Below are positions 1 through 8,233 of a DNA stretch of 11,788 nucleotides, one piece after another. The notes under the pieces were generated by a model. The model ran no database searches and was not told the origin of the DNA. It saw only the letters and a list, made by a program, of their open reading frames with translations. Where the stretch lies: the NCBI GenBank assembly GCA_900642245.1, contig CAAAJI010000204.1:72445-84232 (forward strand). Direction: 5' to 3'. The translations under genes were made by a program, and so were the position numbers. The stretch comes from Fragilaria radians. Taxonomy: Eukaryota; Bacillariophyta; Fragilariophyceae; Fragilariales; Fragilariaceae. How positions within the stretch are numbered: position 1 is the stretch's first letter; each line of letters opens with the position of its first letter.

Positions 1-1470
1 CGCGGGACAGCAATTACCCGGTTCTGATGTTGCATCCCCATGTCTAAAGGCTGAACGTGATCCTTGGTTTTGATGAAGATCATTGAACCTGCTGAGCTCA
101 TGTTTCCCCCAAGTGCCACTTAGTTGCGTAGCAAAGCAACTTCTCGAATGAGAAGGATTTAGGGTATTGGACTCTACGGTTTTTGATACTTTGTGTTGGT
201 CATCTATGATTTTTGATGTCTTATGAAGATGCTTTTCTACTGATGATCGTGGATAAAGGAGTGGAGAGCGCTTTGCTCTTGCAAGCGGAGTGACGGCTTT
301 CTTATTGTGCATTGAAGGAAGATTCAAAAAAGTAGAATAGTCTCCATCATCACGAACATGCTTCTTTGTAAACTTCTTCACGGCAGGTCCACGACTGATT
401 TTCAATTCTTGATTTTTACTTCCTGCTTCATGTTTAGACGATATAATGTTATTATTTACTAATTCTTCAACATTCGTCATTTCGACATTTTGTAAAGCCT
501 CTTTTCTGCTTTCCTGAATATCTTGATCATGAAGTTTACCAAAGGACTTGTTTAATGCAGACATCTTCATTGTTCTAGAAGAAGTATTTTCATGCTGTTC
601 AGCACTCAAAGAAAACTTGACTTTTCGACCCGAAATCATAAAGTTATTATCGTTATCTTCACTAGTCTTGCGCTTTCGATTCCCTCCTTTCTGTGCATCC
701 CATACCATCCCAATACTTTCCAAGCGACAGACATTTGCGGGAGTTATAGTCGTTGCACGTCCGTCAACAAAGGCTTTATAGGCCTGCATGATACATTACA
801 TAAATAATGATTCACAGAAAGTGAGCGACATGACGTTGAGACTCTTTTCGGGATGGTTAAGCAAAATGCCAAAAATTTGATCGTACCTGTCTTTGAGTGC
901 TTACCCAATTTGCCAATTGAATGTTTTCCTACAAAGAGCACAACATCTTTGGTGAGACTTCCGCAGATCAGATTTGCATGTGCAAAATGGACAAGTAGAT
1001 AAAGTTACCTTATAACCGATTGGAACTAGTACATTGCCTTAGCACATATTATCAGGTATTAGAGCATATTGAACATATGATATATATATTTTTTGCGTCC
1101 GCGAAGTAAGTCACTTACCATAGCGTTCCTTATATTCACACAGCTCTTGAAATCTGGCTTCCCACGGAGTATGACGAGGGTCACTGGCAGCCCAAACAAA
1201 GCCAATGTCACGTAGTTTTGCAATTCGAATTTCGTTGAGGTGGGAATTTTTGCTGTCGGTGATACTCTCTTTCGAGTTCATCAATTTGAAATATCTTCGT
1301 TGAGTTGAAACCCAAGAACCTAAAGAACGATCCTCTTTATACCTATTTGGCACAAGGCAATTCCCATGCTTTTGTTTGTATGCTTTTAATTTCTCAAACA
1401 TACTTTCCCATCGACATCTCAGCGATGCTTTCAATTTAACATGTGAGTGTATATGTTTCTCTGACATCAT
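1..1470 (-). CDS. Helicase-associated (HA) domain protein, 3' end outside window; exons 1470-1119, 1037-1009, 928-887, 783-1
   Basis: Joining four exons gives 402 codons in one open frame to the window edge. Two HA-type repeats are visible. The first is about residues 21-93 (W21, then HGNCLVP, LGSWVSTQRR, IGFVW). The second is about residues 103-169 (W103, then YGNVLVP, LANWVSTQRQ, IGMVW). The second repeat reads correctly only after removing three introns, which supports the splice model. Residues 170-402 are rich in Lys, Ser and Asn with no domain I recognise and are probably disordered. HA domains are small helical units, thought to bind nucleic acid, found beside helicase cores and as stand-alone arrays in diatoms; no helicase motif is visible here. 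The start is the first ATG of an ATG-ATG pair; an in-frame TGA lies shortly upstream, but an upstream exon cannot be excluded. Function beyond likely nucleic-acid binding is unknown. Confidence 0.82.
784..886 (-). other. Intron 3 of the HA-domain gene (103 bases)
   Basis: The donor is CAAAGACAG|GTACGATC and the acceptor is ATCATGCAG|GCCTAT on the minus strand. Joining gives S-T-Q-R-Q-A-Y-K, the expected HA continuation, and opens the 261-codon last exon in the window. It is a phase 0 intron. Confidence 0.8.
929..1008 (-). other. Intron 2 of the HA-domain gene (80 bases)
   Basis: The donor is TATAAG|GTAACT and the acceptor is CTCTTTGTAG|GAAAAC on the minus strand. Joining gives G-Y-K-E-N-I-Q-L-A-N-W, in register with the HA consensus. 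It is a phase 0 intron. Confidence 0.8.
1038..1118 (-). other. Intron 1 of the HA-domain gene (81 bases)
   Basis: The minus strand reads TATG|GTAAGTGAC at the donor and GTGCTAAG|GCAATG at the acceptor. Removal joins TAT-G to GC so that the frame reads Y-G-N-V-L-V-P, the conserved core of the second HA domain. It is a phase 1 intron. Confidence 0.8.
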
Positions 1471-3638
1471 AAAAAACAATTTTCGTACAATCGATCAAGA
1501 GCCCTTGACTAGAGAAGATTTTACTCTCTTGGAGAGAAAGCGGCGAGGCTTAGTTCACAATTGCTAATAGAAATCTGCTTGGGCCTCAAACACATGTGTT
1601 ACGTACATTCTGTTCAAGAAAAGGAAAATGGAAGCATTTACAAGACTGTTTTTAAATCGTCCAATCGAATATTTTGTCCCAAGACTGTCGCAATCACAAG
1701 CGTCTCAAAACGTAACATTTCGTTAAACGAATTTGCCAATAGAAGTCTCATGGAAAATTGCAATTCGAAAAACCAACATATAGCTCAAGGGAAATGTTGA
1801 AAAACTAATTGCTCTGAAATTTTTGTGTTTGTATGTTGTTATGATTTTTACAATCTGGCCTTCAAGAAGCAACATCGTTTTTTGTTATGCGATCGACATA
1901 TTAGGAAAAATAGTTATTATACCTTGTAACAATACATAGTGGAAACTTGAATCGATTGACCCGTAATTGGAGTTTATTTTGAGACCTATAATTGTAATTG
2001 TCCTTAGGCCTTTTATATAGGAATTAGGGGGTCGAATTTCACGTGAGAAAACTGTGACGACTCTACTATATGTACGAACATGTATGCACCTCAAAAAGCA
2101 AACGTAGTAACCAAGACCTCTTGGGGAAATCTTACGATTACAGCGTTACAATGTTTTAGAGTGCTTAAAAATACTACGGCAGACAGAATAGTGGTACACT
2201 TCAAATCAATTTAGAACAGATTAGTTCAAGAGATGTTATGTTGTACCAACTTTGAAGATATCCAGTGTTCCTAGTACATGGTAATTCATTTGATGAATAT
2301 ATATTAACTTGCTCGGGGTAGGGTTCCTAAGGATTTGCGATTTTGTGGCGCCAAAATTGTCATAGCGGTTCCCAGGTTCCCGCGCTTTTGTACTTTTGGT
2401 GCCAATTACATTGGAACTTCTTGACATTTTTTGTATTGCTATGGGGTGGAGAAACAGCAGCAGGAGACTGAACCAGCATTTAAAAAGCAGAAAAGGGAGG
2501 TGTGAAGTGAGGAAATGATCAATGACTACGGTATTCTGAAACTAGATGAAGCAGGGATGCATGTCCTGCGAAAGATTTGCACTCAAAAGGGGACAAAGGA
2601 TCCACTTCTTATCTTGTCACAAGACACTTTTGGAGTGAAACTGTGGAAAAAAGCATAAAGCCTCAAAATCTCTTTGTTGGAATTAACTATGCTTCAATAA
2701 CAATCTTTTTCATTGTGAGTAAGGGACCAACCCAATTTCTAGGGACATCTAACTGTAGCACTGATAGCACACAATTGACCAAGAAATGTTCAGGTATTTT
2801 CAACACTCGTGGTGGAAAGACAAGTGTTTGTCATTGATGGTGACATATGGGTGTTATGATGACTTGTCATTCCTATTGCTTTCATTCGGTGGATATCATC
2901 TGGAAATGAACGTTGGAATGTAGATACGCTAAATAACTCTCTTTATCTTTAAACTGTTAGTTTGGGGGTGAAGGAGCAAACCTGTATTCCATGCAAGACT
3001 AATTCTAATCCTTTCTAAAAATACTTTTCTTGAAGACCTTCTCTTGACTTACAACTTCAATTAATTTAAAAACAATCTTTGCTTATGATATTCATATTTT
3101 TACATTTTTTTCATATACTTTTGCTCATATAGTTTTATATCATTACTCTATTTTAACTTTATTTTAGCACACCTTTATTTTAAAGGAACTTCTATCTGCT
3201 TAGCTCAACTGCTCGATAGATCAGATATCCTACCTTATATCCAACTAGACTTCCTCAGGGGGTAGTGCTTAGGGTGCTAGAGTTCCAATGTATGCCCCTT
3301 AAGAGAAGCGCCCCAACTTTAGGCCTCTAAACTACTGCTTCGTACTAAAGGTTCTTAGGTTCCAAAGGTTGAGAGGTTGTGGTGGCGCCATTTGCTGGGA
3401 ACCTGGTGGGCTGTCACCCCCTCTTGAATGTATCAGATTTATTTGCACAACTAAATACAAAACAACAAAAAAGATGATGGGTGATGCTTTTGCTTGCAAC
3501 ATTTTAATGATGCTAATCAAAGGGCACTAAAATGTAGGAACATAAATGGCAAATCGAGACATGACTTGTAATGTCTTGAATCGGATTTTTTGAACTCTAA
3601 CATCGGCCTCAAAAATTGTATGATGTTGGCAGGAGTAA
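1471..3638. other. Gene-poor interval upstream of the HA gene and left of the retroelement
   Basis: No open frame here has a recognisable domain or plausible composition. Short frames at 1561-1800 and 2577-2837 (plus) and 1885-2094 and 2236-2427 (minus) look like chance openings. The interval holds a 71-codon coding remnant (2446-2658), an AT-rich stretch at about 3000-3180, and two GGCGCC-centred sites (2348-2353 and 3384-3389). The 5' control region of the HA gene presumably lies at its left end, but I see no defined element. Confidence 0.5.
2446..2658 (+). pseudogene. Unrecognised coding remnant, 71 codons interrupted by one TGA
   Basis: One frame reads a charged, Gln/Lys-rich 19-residue segment (beginning VEKQQQETEPAF), then a TGA, then 50 sense codons including INDYGILKLDEAG, HVLRKICTQKG and LILSQDTFGVKLW, ending in TAA. 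The composition looks like real protein, unlike nearby frames. I do not recognise the family. The frame is closed upstream by a TGA and I cannot find a continuation downstream. It may be a fragment of an old gene or transposon ORF; a chance opening is also possible. Confidence 0.3.
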
Positions 3639-3656
3639 GCCCTAATCAATCTACAC
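3639..3656 (+). repeat. Left 18-base direct repeat, candidate target-site duplication
   Basis: GCCCTAATCAATCTACAC is identical to 8216-8233. The two copies bracket the retroelement remnant, with matching ending sharply on both sides. The length fits the target-site duplication of a target-primed non-LTR retrotransposon. Confidence 0.75.
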
Positions 3657-3686
3657 AATTTTTAAAATTAGTAGCTTTTAGCACCA

Positions 3687-3973
3687 TGTCCAAGATGGAT
3701 GATGAGTGGTCTGTTGAGACCCCTCCAAGAAGATTTACTCCTAAGCGTCAAAAACCGATCCAGGGCCAAGAACTAAGGAAGGGAAGATCACATGTTGCAT
3801 ATCTTGTTATGACAAACACCAAGCCTGGAGCAGCCCTTAAAGGAGCTGCTGTTGCTGACCGTACAAAAGAAGCATTCTACCAAAACCACTTCACTGCAAA
3901 CAGCAAGAATTTAGGCGGGAATGAGATCCAAAAAGAAAGAACCATTGGATTAGAGATTTGGGCAACAAAATAG
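3687..3973 (+). pseudogene. N-terminal segment of the retroelement ORF
   Basis: An ATG in a good eukaryotic context (CACCATG), 31 bases inside the left element boundary, opens 95 codons before TAG. The product begins MSKMDDEWSVETPPRRFTPKRQ and is basic and polar. No domain is recognised with confidence. Its position right after the target-site repeat suggests it is the original start of the element polyprotein or of a first ORF. The frame is also open upstream to an ATG at 3617 and beyond, but that part overlaps the repeat and flank. Confidence 0.5.
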
Positions 3974-4082
3974 CATTCAAAAAGGTCCTAGATTTTCTCA
4001 TAGCAACATTCTATCCGGATCAACCAGCATGATTGGCAAAACGATGATTGGAACACTAGGGTTAAAGGATTTTCTCGATTTT

Positions 4083-4525
4083 AGTCCCAAAACGCATGTC
4101 AAAGGAGTATGTTACCAAAATAATCAACTCAGAATTCCAGCATTTTGCCAACTGAACATTTCGCTTCGAACAAGAGGATATGGCCTAGAAGTAAGGGCTA
4201 CAGGCGTCCAAGCAATTACAGCGGCAACTAAAGCAAACATTTTACCATGAGGCTATTCTTTTCAATCTTTGAGCAGCAAATGAAGTAGCCTTTAACAAGA
4301 AATTGCTAATGTGACTTATACAATCAAAAATACATGGCCATTCATAGTACAAGGAAGACAATGAAGATTATAACATCCAGGAAAGATTTTGATCGGGAAA
4401 AGTTAAAGGAAAACATTAATGTAAGGAGTAAGATTTTAGATCCAGAAGATACAGGACAATTTGGGATGATTGCAGAGATTGCACATTTAGCACGAGATGA
4501 CATCTCTAACAGCTCAAATAAATAG
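4083..4525 (+). pseudogene. Retroelement remnant, middle N-terminal region in shifted frames
   Basis: Two open pieces carry protein-like sequence. About 4095-4247 includes HVKGVCYQNNQL and LRTRGYGLEVRATG. About 4334-4525 includes ITSRKDFDREKLKENINVRS and ILDPEDTGQFGMIAEIAHL. By position they lie between the N-terminal segment and the endonuclease block. I recall similar segments (charged, with a K-G-Y-G-L stretch) in intact relatives, but this match is from memory and weak. Confidence 0.35.
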
Positions 4526-4541
4526 ACATCTTTCTGGGACA

Positions 4542-4723
4542 AGTGATAAAACATTCAAAAGCTTCACAAGACAATTTAACCTCAAAATTGCCCATATGTA
4601 ACTGCAGTTTCAGAAAGCAAGTTTTTATCCAAGAATAAACCAGGGGTACATTTTGCCTTACTGGACCCCAAACAAAATTGAGAAAAAATAAGCGTTTAGT
4701 TGATCACATGGGAGGATGGGCAG
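4542..4723 (+). repeat. Copy B, left part of the internal duplication
   Basis: Two anchors match a second locus. AGTGATAAAACATTCAAAAG at 4542 corresponds to 6442, with about 5 mismatches in 29 positions. AGCGTTTAGTTGATCACAT at 4691-4723 corresponds to 6556-6588, with about 4 mismatches in 33. The spacing between the anchors is about 35 bases shorter in the second copy. Both copies are non-coding in their present state. Confidence 0.6.
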
Positions 4724-5087
4724 GTGCACTAGGTTAAAGATATTAGAATGGATAATGCGTATCATGGACCAACATAAATATGTTCTCAACACCCAACGAG
4801 CTTACTGCACGAAGGAAGAAACATCATCCTATGGCTGGCATTTAAGCAAGGTTTAATCACAATGGTTCAACTATTACAGGCTCAAATGATAGTCATCGAA
4901 ATTGTAGAGGGTTTCATTATAGAAGCTGCTTCTACTGGGTTGCAAAAGAATTATGCACACCGTGCAATCTAGACAGGACACAGTAATCAAGATCAAGTCA
5001 AGGATTGATACAAAAACTGAAAGAGATTACCAAGCAATTTCATCACAACTAAAGTGGGAAGCATAGATTACAAAGAAATACACAGAA

Positions 5088-5406
5088 GATTATTTTACAG
5101 ATCATAATCCCATACTTGCACAATTCCAATCTGACCTTCAGCAAATCCATGCCCATGGATGTATGAAAAAAGAAGTAGGCTGCTTTTCAAAAGATCAAGG
5201 AAACTCAAGCTATATAAATAATATAAAGTTCAACAGAGATATAGAGAATTTCCAAGAACTGACGAAAGAACAGAAATAAAGATTCAGATACAGATGCAAA
5301 AAACATTTTCGAGCATATCAACAAGATTGATGCCCTAATGACTAATATTAGCCTTGAAGCAGAACGTACAATCAAACCAAGGGGCCCCTTCAAATGGGGT
5401 GTGTAG
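5088..5406 (+). pseudogene. Endonuclease-like C-terminal block and following linker of the retroelement
   Basis: The frame at 5088 reads DYFTDHNPILAQFQSDLQ. The TDHNPI piece (5097-5114) resembles the terminal SDHxxI motif of APE-type endonuclease/exonuclease/phosphatase domains found in non-LTR elements. Further on, 5317-5406 reads NKIDALMTNISLEAERTIKP and ends GPFKWGV before a TAG, resembling the linker with a conserved tryptophan that I recall in intact relatives. The frames are shifted between the two pieces. The upstream catalytic motifs of the endonuclease are not visible, so the assignment rests on order and two short motifs. Confidence 0.42.
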
Positions 5407-5563
5407 AAGCCATACAGCGCCAAAAAGACTGCACGTAGTTGAGACACTTAAGGCATAAAGACAAAATGATGTGTAAATTGGAAGAAGTTTCAAAGGTACG
5501 AAAGGAAATTTCTCAGAAGGCAAAGGAAGACAGCAGCAGTGAAGCAGCAGATAAGAAATCTAA

Positions 5564-5827
5564 GTGCGGAGAATGTTCAACAAGATTAAATTGACAACTG
5601 GAAAATTAAGCCCCCATTTAGGCAGCACAGTGGAAACAGTGACCAATCCAGATAAAATAGCAAAAGTGTTCCGAGACCATAACATCAAGCATATTTGCCA
5701 GGCAATGGGGTGCAAGTTCACAAGACCTGAAGTTGAAGCCGTCATATGCTCAGAACAATTGAATCCAAATTCACTTAGCGCCAAAAACCACAGAAAGGTA
5801 CAGTTGCACAGAAGTGTGATAGAATAA
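5564..5827 (+). pseudogene. Retroelement linker remnant upstream of the reverse transcriptase
   Basis: An 87-codon frame includes MFNKIKLTTGKL, TNPDKIAKVFRDHNIKHICQ and AMGCKFTRPEVEAVI. I recall a conserved segment of the type R-N-x-x-H-F-x-Q-A-x-G-T-P-F-T immediately before the reverse transcriptase in intact diatom relatives; here RDHNIKHICQAMGCKFTRP fits that pattern. The frame ends in TAA before the next block. Confidence 0.42.
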
Positions 5828-5844
5828 ATTTAAATATCGAAAAG

Positions 5845-6315
5845 GTACATCTAAGACATCATAAAGTCTTAATTGAAACCATATATAAATGACATTCAGA
5901 TGATAACCGACTCAGAAACTCACAACAAACAACAAATATAATTCAACACACACTTGCAACTGATTAATATTATCCTACAACAAGGGAAAAGTATATACAG
6001 ATGACAAAGAGCCAATAAAATCTGCAAATCTAAGAAACATGGATGCATTCAATTTGACAAATTCAAGAATATACATGTTATGAGAGTGATCTAAACGCAG
6101 TTCTAGCCATCAAATGGAAGGAAGGCATTTACAAAAGAAGAAGGTGGACAAATCTTCGAAAGTCAATTTGGAAGTGGAAGTGGAATGAATAAAACCTCTC
6201 AGATGCCCATATTTATGGAAATCCTGTAGCAAGATTATACTAGGATAACAAGAGCAATGAACGGACAAATCAATTATGATGCAAAAGATTGTTATAAGAG
6301 AAGCATACCGGTGCT
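5845..6315 (+). pseudogene. Reverse transcriptase remnant, first copy (B)
   Basis: The block begins with VHLRHHKVLIET (5845-5880), matching the G-I-H-L-G-H-H-x-A-L-I-E-T start of the reverse transcriptase region in the second copy. It ends with QINYDAKDCYKRSIPVL (6266-6316), a motif A-like block with its aspartate codon (6278-6280) present. Between them the sequence aligns at the nucleotide level with 6797-7220 but is broken by stops. It stops resembling the second copy near 6318. Confidence 0.58.
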
Positions 6316-6318
6316 AGT
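5845..6318 (+). repeat. Copy B, right part of the internal duplication
   Basis: This stretch is a diverged direct repeat of about 6797-7222. Clear anchors are TAATTGAAAC (5870 and 6818), GGATGCATTCAA, and an 18-base exact match ACGGACAAATCAATTATG (6261-6278 and 7160-7177). The offset falls from 948 to 899 bases across the repeat, so small indels have accumulated. Confidence 0.75.
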
Positions 6319-6441
6319 ATCAAAAGCCAGCACATCTTTACATCACAATGGAAGTGTTTATGAACAACATAGCAAGAGTCAATAAGAAAAGCACAAACTA
6401 GAGAGTGTAGTAGACATGATGAACAATCGAAATATAGAATT

Positions 6442-7222
6442 AGAGATAAGACATTCAAAAGCTTCTTGAGAAGAGTTAATAAGATAATGTATCTGTATTC
6501 TATCAAATAAAAAACCGTTAGGATCACCGCACCGCAAAGAAATCTAGGGTAAACAAGCATTTAGTTGATCACATTGAACGATGGGCAGAGTGCTTGTATC
6601 AGCTTAAAACCCTTTTTTAAACGCAGCACAACTTAGTCAGAAAAAGTTTGATCCAAGTACCTCAGAATGGAACTTGCGGGAAGCCATGAATATCATATCA
6701 CTGAAAAACAACAAAGACTTGGAAAGAATCGCAGAAATATGGCAAAATAAATGCAAACATTGGAAGGAGTCAACGTCCACATCACCAGCAGGTATACACC
6801 TTGGCATCACAATGCTTTAATTGAAACAATTTATATCCGGAATAATATCCAGATAATACCAAACCTTAAAGTACAATTCAACATGCATCTACAACTGATC
6901 AATGCAGTCCTAGAACAAGGAAAAGTATTAACAGATGGCAGAGAGCCAAAAATATCTATATGCACGAGAAACAAGGATGCATTCAACTGGAAAAATTGAG
7001 AATCATACACATCAAAGAGTTTGGAAGACATACACAAATCAGAAGGAGCGGGAATAATCTGCAAAAGTCAATTGGGAAGCAGAAAGACGAAAATGTCTCA
7101 ATCGCCCATACTTCTGGAAATGCTACAACAAGACTATTCTAGGACAACAACAACCAATTACGGACAAATCAATTATGGCCAAAAAGCATGTTACAACAGA
7201 ATCATACCAATGCTAGCATCAA
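6442..7222 (+). repeat. Copy B' of the internal duplication, missing about 0.9 kb
   Basis: The left part (6442-6588) matches 4542-4723 at an offset near 1,900 bases. The right part (6797-7222) matches 5845-6318 at an offset near 950. The drop in offset means B' lacks roughly 0.9 kb present in B, namely the endonuclease and linker region. B' runs straight into the C-terminal part of the element, giving A-B-B'-C. Confidence 0.6.
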
Positions 7223-7371
7223 TAGTTAGTTCATATTTTGGGATGCATCTAAAAGTAGTAAATCATTCCAGAGTCTCAGAGAGAATGGACATAATAAGTC
7301 ACAAAAAATACCCCATCATACGGAACGGCCAAGGATCAGAAAATAGTTCACTAAGATGCACTACAATTTGA
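6605..7371 (+). pseudogene. Reverse transcriptase remnant, second copy (B') with motifs A and B
   Basis: The frame from about 6605 to 6805 has no stop and ends in WKESTSTSPAGIHLG (6761-6805). One base is then missing, and the next frame continues HHNALIET. A later piece (7021-7371) reads NYGQKACYNRIIPMLASIVS, then SSYFGMHLKVV, then a motif B-like RNGQGSENSSL (7321-7353). In general reverse transcriptases motif A needs an aspartate; here the aligned codon is GGC (Gly, 7177-7179) while the first copy has GAT. The aspartate-pair motif C is not found downstream. This is clearly inactive. Confidence 0.7.
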
Positions 7372-7657
7372 TTTGCACGTCAATCAAAGTAAACCCGATC
7401 ATACTAAATGGTCCATATGGTTCAAATTTATAGTCGGAATAACACGAAAACGGCAAAGATACTAAAACAATCAATTGGGTAATTGGAATTTCGGTTATCA
7501 CTGCATGTAGAAACAATATGAGAACACAGAACAAAGTATACGAACAGCAACATTGTAGGAACAGGTAGGAGACACACAGGAAATAAAAGACGAAGTACCG
7601 TCCTGCTTTAGAGCAGAAAATAAGAAAGTTATTCTAGAAGTTGAAGATCAAAGTGAC

Positions 7658-8118
7658 TTATTGGAACAGATCAATGAGTCAACAATGCTAAAAACAAATA
7701 AAATTGACACCAAATGGCAATTAGATGAACAAAACAAGATTGGATGGGACCTTGTACTTAAAAGCCTAGTATGGAATGAAGTCATGAAGCAATTAGTGTA
7801 ATAGAATCCATTTGGAATACATGGATAGCAATGTGGTGTTGCAGAAATGATTCTGTGACTCAAGATTCTGCGTACAAGTAGAAGAAGACAACAACAGATG
7901 AGGTTTGCAAATTATATGCAGCCTCAGACATATGCTGAGTAAGAGCATACAAAAAGTGTCATGAGAAAGAATATGCAAAATCATCTGATGATGCCTGCAG
8001 ATCAAGTATTGGATTGGTTACCAATGTATTGACGAGCAACAAAACAGATGGTAGATGAAAAAGACCTCAAAATATTTCATAAAACCAGAGAAGAGTGGGA
8101 TATCAAAACTAAACAGTG
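7658..8118 (+). pseudogene. C-terminal region of the retroelement polyprotein, broken
   Basis: The frame at 7658-7801 reads LLEQINESTML, then LDEQNKIGWDLVLKSLVWNE, ending in TAA. A second frame at about 7798 reads VIESIWNTWIAMWCCRND. A third near 7880 reads KKTTTDEVCKLYAASDIC. I recall a C-terminal region of this reverse transcriptase family with an I-G-W core, then a tryptophan-rich segment with W-x-x-R-N; the order seen here fits. Because this comes from memory, treat the family match as tentative. Confidence 0.42.
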
Positions 8119-8215
8119 AAGAATGACTTGGCCGTAATTGAGGGGCCCGAGGGAGTCCGTTGTATTAGTTAGGAAGGTAACTAGGACAACATGAAAAAAA
8201 GATCAAACATTATAT

Positions 8216-8233
8216 GCCCTAATCAATCTACAC
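8216..8233 (+). repeat. Right 18-base direct repeat, candidate target-site duplication
   Basis: This is identical over 18 of 18 bases to 3639-3656. It follows the last recognisable retroelement sequence by about 100 bases, and matching ends at both borders (A versus T before, A versus C after). Confidence 0.75.

Larger units (their letters stand above)
3657..8215 (+). mobile_element. Decayed non-LTR-type retrotransposon, endonuclease plus reverse transcriptase lineage
   Basis: The segment lies between perfect 18-base direct repeats and carries blocks in the order expected for an endonuclease/reverse transcriptase polyprotein. These are an N-terminal open segment, an endonuclease-like TDHNPI block near 5097, a linker, a W-K-E-S-T-S-T-S-P-A-G-I-H-L-G block at 6761, a motif A-like block NYDAKDCY (6272) or NYGQKACY (7171), a motif B-like RNGQGSENSS at 7321, and a C-terminal block near 7658-8090. 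These resemble a reverse transcriptase family I recall from diatom genomes, possibly a lineage-specific non-LTR clade; I cannot assign the clade. Many stops and shifts interrupt it, the YVDD-type motif C is not found, and a middle section is present twice, so it cannot be active. Adenine exceeds thymine on the plus strand: three 60-base samples (5881, 6841, 7501) total 86 A and 37 T. No long terminal repeats are visible. A short A run (8193-8199) lies near the 3' end. Confidence 0.72.

Noticed and set aside
548..941. Open frames 548-781 and 592-807 (plus) and 744-941 (minus)
   Set aside because: They are shadows of the HA gene: the plus frames oppose its long last exon, and the minus frame crosses intron 3 out of register.
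1079..1090. TATATATATATT as a TATA box
   Set aside because: It falls within intron 1 of the HA-domain gene and is not placed near any gene start.
1477..1479. TTG start for the HA-domain protein
   Set aside because: An ATG-ATG pair lies nine bases downstream and is the more likely start in a eukaryote.
1561..1800. 79-codon plus frame upstream of the HA gene
   Set aside because: No domain, unremarkable composition and no supporting context; it may overlap the HA gene upstream region.
3195..3310. Possible tRNA (TAGCTCAACTG resembles a D-arm)
   Set aside because: No T-arm with GGTTCGA-type sequence at the right distance and no closing acceptor stem could be found.
3383..3401. TGGCGCCATTTGCTGGGAA as a tRNA primer binding site of an LTR retrotransposon
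   Set aside because: It resembles plant gypsy primer sites only in part, there are no flanking long terminal repeats, and it lies outside the 18-base direct repeats that bound the element.
2341..3415. Two GGCGCC sites each near a CCAGGTTCCC-type sequence as ends of an inverted element
   Set aside because: Order and spacing of the two motifs differ between the sites in either orientation, so they are not collinear direct or inverted copies.
6764..6841. Reading GVNVHITS...HHNALIE as a copia-type integrase G-V-N-A-H-H-Q-N motif
   Set aside because: The overlapping frame reads WKESTSTSPAGIHLG and then, after a one-base shift, HHNALIET. This fits the start of the reverse transcriptase region and is collinear with motifs A and B downstream.
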